64,000 nt of DNA from Ptychodera flava. Taxonomy: Eukaryota > Hemichordata > Enteropneusta > Ptychoderidae. Position 1 is the first letter of the stretch. Each line of letters opens with the position of its first letter. The DNA lies in contig NC_091944.1 of NCBI RefSeq assembly GCF_041260155.1, forward strand, positions 12,961,272 through 13,025,271. The letters are read 5' to 3'. Under the pieces are notes generated by a model. The model saw only the letters and a list, made by a program, of their open reading frames with translations, was not told where the DNA came from and did no database searches. This document shows, piece after piece, positions 37,500-49,800 of this stretch. The translations under genes were made by a program, and so were the position numbers.

Positions 37500-38387
37500 T
37501 GCACGAAATAAGTTAAAACTCGAACAGCGGATATTCTTCTTAAATGATTTTTCGCATCGCAGAGGTCTTTAATGTGTCTATTAAAATGCGGGAATGTAAC
37601 TCAATATTTGACTCTGTGACTAATATCCCATCCCACGATGGGAATTATTTGCAACAAGTACGTTTTTCACCGAAATTCAGTCAGAATTAATTTGAAAGAT
37701 AGGCAGTAGATAAAATTACTTACCTTGAACGACTCAATCTTGCACATTCAATTTGATGAAAGTGACGAAACAACAGACGTAGAGAAAGGCAAACTTCCAC
37801 ATCAAAAGAATTTTGTCAATAGAGAATTTGACGTGTATATTACATAGTACATCATATTACATTACTTACATTTTTGCTTACACTTTCCTCAAGGAATATT
37901 TCAACTAATTTCTCTTGCAAAATCGAGAAAAAATCGGGGGCAACCGTAAAATTTTAGTACTAGAGAAACAAATTACTCAAGATAATACAAGGCTAACCGT
38001 TACGAAAGTCGTATTTTGTATATATGACTCTAAGACAATACGGTTGCTCTCCGGCGAAACAACTTACCGACATTTGCGAGTGTTGAATATGTCGATTAGG
38101 AGAACAAAATAATATTCACTGTCTTTAGCATAATGGGACGTATTTTTTAATATTGTATGACGTTTTTATATTTACATTAACGGTGATTGATGATAGAATT
38201 ATATTGATTCATGGGGCAGTATGGGAAGAGATCCTGTAAGCGGTTGATATTGGAAGCATTAAAGAGATGCCATGTAATTAAAGTCTTTTATTTTATGAAT
38301 ATGGTCGCATGGGTTGCTTTGATCTTCGTAACATCATCATGCTTCGTCCTCATGATGGCAGGGCAGTTGTTACAACCAAATGACTAG
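37500..38387 (+). repeat. Copy B of the MCO upstream module
   Basis: Matches the MCO-A 5' flank: TTAAAACTCGAACAGCGGATA (37512; A copy 11381), CAATATTTGACTCTGTGACT (37591), AGGCAGTAGATAAAATTACTT (37703), ending in the promoter-proximal block and a truncated exon 1. Confidence 0.8.
38295..38387 (+). pseudogene. Orphan truncated MCO exon 1
   Basis: Open for 30 codons, MNMVAWVALIFVTSSC...GQLLQPND then TAG. This is the signal peptide and first mature residues of the MCO family, aligned with MCO-A from its ATG. Homology stops after the codons for QLLQPN, with no splice donor, and a stop follows at once. No other MCO exons follow before MCO-B exon 1, so it is a broken partial duplicate. It could at most encode a 30-residue secretory peptide. 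Confidence 0.85.
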
Positions 38388-38459
38388 TTCGAACAGACTA
38401 CAGTTCAATACGAAACCAGATATGAACTGAATATGCTCACGTGTTTTACAACAGATTCA

Positions 38460-39960
38460 TTAATAGTAGTACGCTTCACAGAACTATGAGATATATGTTA
38501 TCACTATATGTAGCAGGTTTTTTTTAAACTTCGCACAGTACTCTCACAGTTTAATCACTAATTACAAAACTTTATTTAATATGCGAATGAGCTGTCAATT
38601 AACTTGACACCGCTCAATGCTTTATGGGACAATTAGATATCTATTAGATCAATATTTGTAGCACATTTTATTTAATTTAATGCTGTAATTTTAGAGTAAT
38701 ATCACTTATTGCAAAGTTCATCAAATATGCAAATAAACTCTACATTAACTTGACACTGTTCAATGATTCATAGCACAATTAAATATTTATCAAGTCAATA
38801 TCTGTAGAACGTTTCACCAAATTTTAGTGCCGAAATTTCAGAGTTATATACCTAATTACAAAGTTTATTAAATATGCAAATGAACCCTTAATTAACTTTA
38901 TACTACGAAATGCTTTACAACACAGTTAGATATCTGTCGTATCAGTATGTGCAGCAGTGTTCTCATGATGCAGTTATTTCGGAGTTATATGACTAATTAT
39001 AAGACTTCATGGAATATGCAAATGAGCCAATTATTAACCTGACACTGCTCAATGCTTCTCAGTACAATTGGATATTTATCAGATCAACATCTGTAGCAAG
39101 TTTCATCAAATTTAATGCTTTAATTTTGGAGTGAAATCACTAATTACAAAGTTCATTAAATTTGCAAATGAACTCTTAATTAACTTCACACAACTAAATG
39201 CTCTACACCACAATTAGATATCTGTCGGATCAGTATCTGCAGCAGATTTCATCACATTTGGTGCAGTTATTTTGGAGTTATATCACTAATTACTAAACTT
39301 CATAAAATATGCAATGACCTATTTGTTAACTTGACACTGCCAAATGCTTCTCAGTACAATTAGATATTTATCAAAACAATATCTGTACCCAATTTCACTG
39401 ACTTGGGTGCTGTAATTTCAGAGTTATATACCTAATTACAAAGTTCATTAAATATGCAAATGAACCCTTAATTAATTTCACACTACTAAATGCTTTACAC
39501 TACAGTTAGATATCAGTCGGATCAGTATCTGCAGCAGATTTCATCACATTTGGTGAAGTTATATCGGAGTTATATGACTAATTACAAACCTTCATAAAAT
39601 ATGCAAATGAGCTATTTATTAACTTGACACTGCCTAATGCTTCTAACTGTAATTAGATATATATTAGATCAATATTTATTGCAAGTATCATCAAGTTTGG
39701 TGCAGGAATTTTAGAGTTATCTCACTAATAACAAAAGTTCATTAAATATGCAAATGAGAAGATAATTGACATGACACTTACAGTATCATCATAATGTTCT
39801 TAGATTGTCATCTGTGAAAAGTTTCATGAAATTTTGTGCAGTATTTCTTGATATATGTCTACACTGTCATTACCGTCTCCATAGGGAAACCATTGTATGG
39901 AAAAATACGATATTGCATAACTTCATTAATATGCAAGCCACACTAACCAAAATCTAATCA
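38460..39960 (+). repeat. Satellite, about 146-bp unit with dimeric higher-order pattern
   Basis: About ten units, each with TATGCAAATGA, AATTAACTT, CAATGCTT and TTAGATATnT landmarks. Units start near 38597, 38742, 38890, 39031, 39178, 39324, 39470, 39617 and 39761. Alternate units share variants (CTGACACTGC...CTTCTCAGTACAATT versus CACACTACTAAATGCTTTAC), giving a period of about 292 bp. Confidence 0.85.
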
Positions 39961-40039
39961 GTTCTTGCAAGTAGCATATGGTACCTCTGTACCAAATCTG
40001 ACTTGAATCCGTTCAGGCGTTTTTGAGTTATCGTGTAAA

Positions 40040-40105
40040 CAGACAGACAGACAGACACACACACACACTAACACACACACACACACACACGGACAGACAG
40101 ACAGA
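40040..40105 (+). repeat. CA/CAGA microsatellite
   Basis: (CAGA)n and (CA)n tracts at the end of the satellite. A second (CA)n tract lies at about 40776-40857 inside MCO-B intron 1. Confidence 0.9.
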
Positions 40106-40384
40106 CATCGCTATGACAATAGCCCACGTGAGCTAAAAATGCAAGTTTACCGATTTGCAATGTCTGAAGAGGTTTTTGAAAGAATTTTCGAAATATGTTA
40201 TCATGATCTTTATATCACAAAGGTACGAAGTGTTGAAATCGGTAGATTGCGTGAAATTTCACTACTTTCGCTTTCGTATGCAAATTAAGGCACGTTCACT
40301 CTCCAAACAAATATCGTGTGCGCAAGCAATGTGCAGATATCACGTCATGTGGGTCTACCAACCCTGTCTACCTGTGCAGCAAAA

Positions 40385-40474
40385 TCATGGGGCATTATGG
40401 GTAGAGTCCTTGTATCAGGTTGATATTGGAAGCATAGACGAGGCGCAATCGCATTCTTGACTTTCACTTTGCAA
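40385..40474 (+). promoter_or_regulatory. Conserved 5' flank of MCO-B
   Basis: The same blocks as before MCO-A: GGGGCATTATGGG, GGTTGATATTGGAAGCAT and GACTTTCACTTTG just before the ATG. Conservation across three copies, two next to intact exons, argues that it is a promoter or 5' UTR. Confidence 0.5.
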
Positions 40475-40739
40475 ATGAACATGGCTGTATGGATTGTTCT
40501 GATCTTGTTATTATCACCATACTTCGTTCTCATAACAAGAGGGCAAACGTTACAACCGAATGGTGACTGCAATGACCGAGGAACTATTTGTGAATACAAA
40601 TGGAAAGTTGAACACCGATACACCATGGTAACGTACGATGAAAATACAGAATCTGGTTTGCCCATATTCCCATCTGGCAATTCATTTTACAAGCGAAGAA
40701 GGGATTTATGTAACTATGGAGACCTACTGTCGGATTTTG
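40475..40739 (+). CDS. MCO-B exon 1
   Basis: 265 nt, as in MCO-A. Encodes the signal peptide, then [21 protein letters not shown]...LLSDF, donor TTTTG|GTAAGC in phase 1. The first in-frame ATG is at 40475. Confidence 0.9.
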
Positions 40740-40792
40740 GTAAGCTGAAGTAGCAGTGTCTGTAGTTGTTGACGTACACACACATACACACA

Positions 40793-40824
<32 letters not shown>

Positions 40825-43800
40825 GATACCACGACTTATACACATACACACACACTTTGGGTGTGGCAGCAAATAAGTACACATAACCTGTGTTCAAGCG
40901 GTCGGTCTTTACTTTCGTTTTAATCAAGGTATTAGACTAACCGTTTCAAAAGTGATTTTAAAAGTGATCACATTATTTCCGTCAAAGTTTCAAGTTTGAA
41001 AAAGATCTCACAAATTTGGAACTTATGCCAGAGAGACTTTGAGACATTAGATCGGCCTCGGTTTAGTATTTCAATGAATCATTGAGATATATCGGACAAT
41101 CTAATATACGATGTAGACTCCAATAGGGGAATAGAAAATTAAGGTATCGTAAAACCAGTTTTGAACCTGTTCGTTTTCAAGATCAACTTACCTTTATAAC
41201 ACTTTCCTGAATTCTGTGATGTTTCAGATTAAATATATTCTGACTAGATTTTCAAGGAATTCCTGGTATTTCCTTTTAACATTCACGCGTATTATTCGTT
41301 CGAAATGGGAAGTCAGGTGTTATAACTTTCCGGAAGATGCAGTTCCATGAACTGGATCAGGACAACATGGAAGTTCGTCTAAAAGATCGTTTACAGAGAT
41401 ATGAAAGAAATTTCGACTCAGAAGTTCGATATAAGAAGTTAGTGACAAGCAGGTTGGGAAGAGCGTTTGAACATAATCAAAGGTGGCGATTTTACTACTT
41501 TCACTTGATCATGCAAATTAGGGTGCATGACCTATTCCGTAAGGTATTGAGCCATACATAGTATGGGTCAACCCAACCCTGTCAAAGAGAATATACACGC
41601 TTGTATATACGCAGATATCGATACACCGTTTAGTTCTAAGCTACGGTAAATCGCATGAAATAAGTTAAATATTTAACGGCGGATATTCTTCTTAAATGAT
41701 TTTTCTGCGTTGTGGGGTATTTTTATTGTAGGCATGCAGAAGGTAGGCGTAACATAAAATTCCTAACTCCGAACAACTCAATCCGGCACATTGACAAAAA
41801 AGTAACGAAACTACAGATGTCAAGCAACGCGAACGTCTAGTTAAAGTACATTGGAAATTTATATAAGCATTACCAACAGCTGTTTAAATATGATTCTAAG
41901 ACGACTCGATTGTCAACAACTTACTAAAATTTGTGAGCGTTGAATAGGTAGACTAAGAGAACAAAATAATATTAACTGCAGTCTTTAGCATTATAGGATG
42001 AAACTCTTTAACAGTTTACTGTAATTTTACGGGTTTTCGGGACACTAAACTCGCTATTAACCCAGCTAGGTCTCTCATAATGTTGAAACTTTAATAGGTA
42101 ATTACTAAAGCACTTGTGGAATTCAACTCAAATGTGATACTTGATCTGGCTGCAGGAGCACTCCATGGGATATACAATTTGGGGTAAGCCTAATTCAAGT
42201 GCCACGGGCCGCGAGCCACGTGCCACGTTCCAAATTTAACAATTCACAATCTGCAGTATAAGATGGAAATAGATGCATTTCCACTCTAATTCACTTTATC
42301 GATTCATCTATACCGTTACATCACCATATGCATAAACTGTTTGCCTGCGATATGTGTGAACATGTGCTGGCCATTAGGGGACTGGACTAAACTTATAATG
42401 AAGGAGGGCGGGTGTTTTGCAAAATGATGCTGCGCGTAAAAAGCGACCCTTTAAAAATGTTTGCAAGGCAAAAGTGACCGTCCCCAATTGTTATGCCCAA
42501 CGTATATTGACGTCCCTGCACGTGAGGTTCATAATGTGATACCTAATCCCACCAAATATGAAGGCTGTAGCACTTGTAGGTACTAAGGGACCGTTCAGTT
42601 TTTATGGACAAAGTTGTGAAATTGAGATCAAGGGACATCCTGGTCACCTGATATTTATGCAGCAAACTTTCCTTCCATCATGACCGTCCAGCAAAACTCA
42701 GACCTCTAACCCTATTTGCTAGCCAAGAATTAGAGATTTGCAAAATTAATGCGGTACAGGATGTGGCGCCATTGGTTGCCTCATTTCCATACATATCAAT
42801 GGTGTAAAACTTGTAGTTACTGATTAACAGGAATTATATTCATTACATCGAGGTCAAAGGTAATCCTGGTCACTTGACATTCTAACAGAAAACTTACTAA
42901 TAGCTAACAGATCATCCCCGTCCATCAAATTTCCGACCTCTACCTCTGGTCAAATTGGATAGCTAGTCTCTATTATAGATGTGCCTAATTAATGAGGTAC
43001 AGGATGATTTAGGGGTCAATAGTCAGTGGCATATACCGGCCACAGTTCAAGTAACACCGGCCATCTTTGACTCGTAGGATAAAATATAGCCACAGCGCTT
43101 AGAAGGCACCATTGAAGCTCAAATTTTGATTTTTCCGTGAAAATGAACCGATAAATTAAATTGGTGTGAAAATGCATCTAGCTTAACCCGAATATCATGA
43201 ACCGTGAAATTTGGCCGGCAGCGTAACTTGAAGCATGTGGCAACAGTCCCGTGGAGCTTGAATTAGGCTTTCCCCACAGTTATTATATAAAGTCACTTAT
43301 AAGTATCACACTCTCTAGTTGAATAAAGTAATTTGTGACAAGGGTTTTACCATTCGACGGCACTCCTCAGAGAACCACCAGAAGTGCATGTACGTTGTTA
43401 AAACTCCTATCCTAAATGAACGTCTCAAATATGGAAAGGTTAGGAGAGTATATAATGAGAAAATATTAAAAGATGTTTAAAATATACCTGGAAGCAGCGA
43501 TGCCGAGGCAAAAGCAGTCTAATTGTGTGAAAGAAGCCAAACATCGTCAGAGAGGTCAAAGGTCTTCTTGGTCACTTGTTGTTTTGCAAAAATACTTGTT
43601 CAAATTGTTACCGCTGTAAACCAAAATCCGACCACTAACTTTATTGGCCAGCTTTAAATTAGACATGTGCAATTTAATGAGGGATTGCTGTGACATTGTA
43701 AGGCCACCAAATGTGAAAGTTACTGATTTAGGGACCTTTCGTGAAATCGAGGTCAAAAGGTCATCCTGTTAACGTGGCATTTTGGCAAAATGATTTGCTT

Positions 43801-46800
43801 TCAAACATATCCCTGTGTATCTTTAGCTCTATTTCGAAGCGCAGAATAAGTTGTGTGCATAATCAAGGAGCTACATTATCTGGCATTATAAGGTAGCCAT
43901 TATAGGTGTAGCACTTGTAGTTATTCCGTACCTTTCCTTATGTACTAAAAATCAGACCTCTAGCTCTATTTGCTAGCCAGGATTAGTGTAGGATCTAAAC
44001 CCTACGAAGCATGGGCCCCTGGTCACAACACTCCGGACACTCGTGTGCAGTTCAAAATGGCCTTTAATGTAACTCTCTACCAATGGAGTCTACACAGTAT
44101 GAGCACTTGTTACATGTGTTAGATGGTACACACGGTATGAACGGTACACAGTACAAAGCACACGGTTCTAAGAAAAAGAACGAAAATACAAATATGACAA
44201 ATTCAATTCAAACAAATGAATGCAAAATACATAACAAATATCACTATCATTTCGATCGTTTACAATAAGTCATTCAATCCTTGCAAGTCTGAAAGTAGAC
44301 ACAAACGTGACTTTGAAACTGAGAGTTTACTGCCACGTAGACTGTGTAAATATTCTGTCTTCTCGTTGAACTTGACGGGACACGACGAAGAATTCACTGC
44401 TACAGTCTCGTAGATGAGCGAAATGCTAAATATTAAAGTAAAAGGTCTTACCTCAGATGGTGACGCTTTCAGGGGCACTTGTGCATGAGAATGAACGGAA
44501 AGAGAGCAAGCAAAAGTCGCTCTTGCTCTTCTACAATATTTGACAGCAACTATCATGAACGGGTACAACGAAACAAAAAAGAAAAAATTTGCCAACGTGC
44601 AGCGCATTTAAATAGTCGCCCACTAGCTGTGTACATGTGCACCTGTACACAGGTGTGCAGCTAATATGTAAATGCGGACCTTGCACTTACAATTAGATAT
44701 GCACATAATTAATGAGGCACATATTTTGAAACCATAATGCAGCAGTTTATGTCAACCCCTACTCCCCACCTCAGGGCATAATGAGGGGGGTTGGGAATTA
44801 GTCTCATGAAATTTGTCAAACGCCCCACCCCTCGGGTAAGACAATATGGAATATCCCAAACTAAAATACGTAAATCTCCTAAATTTTCCCACCCCGAAGG
44901 GCGGGACATTCCTAAATTCATGGCCTGTCCGTGAAAGTGACCAGGGGTCATTCACTCAGGCAGAGTTTCATGGCAAAAACGGGCTAATCGCCCACATTTT
45001 TCGCATATCATTCGAGGTGGCGTCCTTCAGGGATTACATTGACTGCTGCATAAGGTCTGCAATCGTACTAAATATGATTGTCGCCATAATGCAACAGTTA
45101 ATGTCAACCCCCCTTGTGGTTTTATGAGCACGTGAAAAGGCAGCGCACAACGATTTATGTGCCTATATGGCATCATGATATTATGGTCCTATATGGTGCC
45201 CTTGTTGAGACCGAATTACAGGCATTTTAGTATATTTGAGATCAAAGGTCATTGGGGTCACGTGACATTTTGTCAAAAAAAAAATGCTCACATAGTTATC
45301 CCTGTATACCAAAAGTCAGACTTGTAGCTCTATTGGGTAGCCAAAAATTAGATATGTGCATGAATTAATCAGTTAAAGTACGTACTAGTCAAGTGACATT
45401 TAGGCAAAAATCTTTACTCTGATACTTGTCCATGTGTACTAAAATCAGTCCTCTGGCTCTATTTGGAGCCCGTAGTTAGATATGTGCATAATAAATGAGG
45501 CGCAGAACGATGTCAGGGGCGTCCTCGAAATGTTGGTGTGCAATTGGCCCCTTACATGTCATTGTTTAATAGACACTAACCCTCTCGGACTAATTAGGCT
45601 AAAATAAAGTACTACCATAGCTTAGCTGCAGAGGTATAGAGCAGGTCAAACTGTGAAATTTGTCATATGGCAACCTGGCAATATATTAGACAAAGCTTCT
45701 GCACAGAATTTCGATTTATCGATTTCTATGGAAATTTTATCAATTTCAATTTTTAAATCCAAAATGGCTGACAGATCATGTGACCCACAGTTATGATCAT
45801 GCCATCAAAAAGTTACTCGTGATAAATTTTACATATGTGCCAAATTGAAAGCCATTTGGTGCAACTATATTCCAATTGTTGCTGGAAAACGTACGGTATG
45901 TCTAAGGTCATTCAGGGTCAACCAATACTTGGGGGAAAGTTTTGGTTCGCCTCTTACCAATATCAAACAGGAAAGAAACCTCTAGCCCCTATAGTGGCTG
46001 AGATATATTGATTTGCAATAGTTAATGAGGTATGCAAAAATATCAATTTATCACTTAAAAATCTTCTTCTCAAAAGTTACAGGGTCAAATACCTTGAAAT
46101 TTGGTATGTGGCATCTAGGTAGTATGGGCTAAATGTTTTTTGGCAGATTTTTTGATTAGTCAAGTTTATGTAAATAAGTGGAATATAAAATTTCAATGCA
46201 AGATGGCGGCCAGGTCACATGGCTAATCAAAATATTAAGGGTCAGGAGCACCACTATTCAGTATGCTTAATAAGCCCTGCAAGTTTGGAGGCTGCGTACA
46301 ACTTCAACTTTCTCTTCTTCCTTAAATTCTTTGCTAAGCTAGATCTCCAAAACCGTTGTGCGCATCCTTTCGACGTGCTCATAACACCAAGGAGAAATGG
46401 CACAAAACATACTCTACAAGAAAATAAATAGCTAGACATACTCTTCACTTAGAAGACAAGTGCAGAAAGTTTAAAAACAGCCGAGAAAATCTTGCGCCAA
46501 AAGTTGCTGTGTCGAAGTATATCAAAGGATAAAGCTGCTTTGATCAGATGATTTTCGACCCGCTTTCCATCAAACGAACGTAAAGATTAGAAGGGGCCAT
46601 CTGTTGTGTACGTTCAAATGTCATGATGCAATGACTGACAAAGGCTTGAGAAATACTCAGTCGGTATCTAATACCCAACAACTTTTAAAAAAAGCCTTAT
46701 TGTATGAAACTCTGTCATCATTGATACATTTCTCAGAGTAAGTACTCCAAAGATGGGAACAATACAGAGTAGAACAATGTGCCTTAAAAAGGCGTATTTT

Positions 46801-49800
46801 AACTGAACAAGAACATTTATAGAAAGTTCGAATCAAAAGAGTTTGCACTTGCATAGAAACTTCTCATTTGTCACTTAAAGCCCCAATGCTGGCAACTTTC
46901 GATGGTTTTTTCATTATTTTTATTTTATAAATCAATTGCAACTTCTTATTCTACTCCCCAAAGAATGTTGAAACACCTACTATTTAGCTTGTCAACTTAG
47001 CGTCTATATGTGTAAAATGCATGGTTATTGTTTACATTTGAATTCTAGTCCGGACCAGAAGTCCCATTGACCCCACTGCTTTTGCAACAGCTAAATTACT
47101 GACACGTAACAATATCGTCTGCCTTGACAATCATGTCGTTGTTCATATCAACTCTTGGGGTACCATTCGTAACATGGGATCCACAGCGATTGGCAGTAAT
47201 AGATGACTCTCAAAATGGTCACGCTACATTTTAGCGATAGTTTTGTGGCCATAAAATCCACCAACAGGTGTAGACAAAGGATCAGATTTCTTATTAGTAT
47301 TTTCTCCTCTCCAAAACTGCTTCGTATTTCCATTTGAAATGTGATCAGCAAGGACATCAGCCTGCGTTTGCTCATCATTCCTTTGACAAAGCTTCAAAAA
47401 GTACTTAAATTTAGAACATGATTTTTCATAAGATCAAAAAGTGACCCTTGACGAGGGCTACCATTTTCTCACCATAGAATAAAAGCATCTCGAGCGAGAA
47501 AATGACGTTCTTTTACACATAATTCCAACCAGGAACGGACTTAGGGAATTACGCTTCATAGATGGAGAAATGTTTTGTGAAACTGCAAACTTTAATGCAT
47601 TTAAAATGTCATTGTACAATTCATCAATACTGTTCAAGTGTGAAGGAATTCTACAGGAAGGATCACCACAAGCAAAGCTCTTGCATCAATACTGATGCCA
47701 CTTAAAGTATGCTCGGTACAACTATGATAATTACATACAGTGGCGTCATCTAAAAATGACCAATCAATTTTATCACACATGGGGTTAGTTTTCAAAAACT
47801 TGTATTTTTGAAGGTTCTCAAGATTGCAAACTACAGTTAGAGGGAAGTGATCAGACCCAATGTAATCATAAAAAATATGTACACCCTTACTACATCTTTG
47901 CTTAGTGGATGTGGAAACTTTGTGATCAAGCATGACATGGAATGAAGAGCTTCAGTGTAGTATGTGAAGTTCTGAGGATTTTCTGTACCAAAAAACTAAC
48001 ATCAGAGCACACATAATTATTTTCCTTTCATGAAAAAAGTTTTAATCTTTATTGATATCGGCGTTAAAGACTCAAATTACCATAACGCTATTGGTTATTG
48101 CATCATTGATGCAAGCACGAATTTTCTGTAAACAAGAGATAACCTCATGATAATTGTCGTTATTTTGAATAGGCATATAGACCATGATCAAGGTGAGAAC
48201 ACCGCTCGAATTTCAATTTCAAGACCAGTTAAGGGGTTGTCATTATAATGCTTAACGTTGACAGAGCCAATGGACTTTCTCGATAGAACAGTGACACTGC
48301 CAAAGGGCGATCATGTCGAATGCCGCTCTCATCATCCATGGATGTTTGTCCAACCACATAATAATCTTCATTATATGTGATATAGCTTTGTCAATACCAG
48401 TGAATTTTGTGACGTCATATCCATACATTATTACTGATAATGTATTCCATTATTCAGCATTGCGGTCCCACACGGCCACAGCGAGCAAGTTTTTCTTTTG
48501 AAAACGAAAAAAGGACTGCGCATTTCAAAGGAGGGAAAGTATCGGATAAACCATGTAATACACAAAACTATAAATCTTGATAATGGTGCACAATATTGAT
48601 AATAATGTCTTATTGTACGATTTATCACATTTTTTGAGTCCTCACGCATGCACTTGTCGTCTGTCTGGCTGGCGCTCAGCATATGCAGTCCCCGTCCGAT
48701 ACGCTGGTTGTACTACTACGTTTGTTTACAACATGGTTCGCTTCGTTGCCGTATAGGTGAAACAGATCTCAGTACGTTTGCAAACTCCTAGACGATACTG
48801 GGTTTGACACATGGCATATTATGTATGTCAGTGTACATGTAAACTATGCAAGCGTGAAAGGCTACTCGAACCAGCCGTAAACGGGCCAACAACGGCAGCT
48901 TGCTGTCATCAACCTTGACCGGAAGTGTCTACGGAAATTACTGCGGAGCCATTCAAAGTCTCTACTACCAACAATCATGACGACCGTGGACTCTCCGTTG
49001 ATCTAACATCTCGGCCACCTAATTCTGATGCACTGACTGTAATCGGAGACATTTTCATTCATCGTTTTTTTCTCCTTGTCTGTGGTTTTACCTTGCCTTG
49101 TTCTCGATATCGCGACGGTACGGAAACCCTACAGTATGTTTGTCAACTGTACCTTTCAAGCACCCGTTTACGTCAAGTTTTCTCGTTCGCCTAAATAAGA
49201 TAACTCTTCTCAAGAAGTCATCGAAAATTAAATTTACAGACACCATTATTATTGAAATATAAACATTAGAATAACAATGTTGAACTCTGTTGATATCGTT
49301 TGCAATGAATGCTGTACTACTAGCGACATAATAATGATCGTATTGATCAGCTGATACCATGGCATGCAGCTCGCTGATCATGCTGATGTCGATGCATGAA
49401 TATTCCGTTTTCTTCATCTCTGGCATTTCACCGTGTCGGCTTTTTGAATGGCATGATATTTAAAGGTGATGTTTCAAGTTTTATATAGACGGTAGGGATG
49501 CAGTTCCTTTTCATTTCCTTCGAAAATATATCGTTTTTCAATTCAAAATTGAACCATGAAAGTGTTGGTCATTTTTTGTGCTGAACGTGCGTGTTCAGTG
49601 CAGTGCAGTGTGGAGTGCATGTGATGTGTGCAGAGTCAGGACGCTCACTGGCTTCAAACTCAGTTTAAATTTCCTTTTTTATTCGTTTTCTACAACTACA
49701 AATTCACTGGCATTGCCAAAACTATAAAATAATAGCAATAATGCACACCCTCCCGGCCCATAATGGACTCAAGCAAACTTTGCACTCCATAATGTACTCG

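Noticed and set aside
38460..39960. Regular repeats considered as a CRISPR array
   Set aside because: Units are about 146 bp and diverged along their whole length, without short identical repeats and unique spacers; the genome is eukaryotic.
40584..40927. Minus-strand open frames rich in Val-Cys
   Set aside because: They are translations of the (CA)n microsatellite beside MCO-B exon 1.
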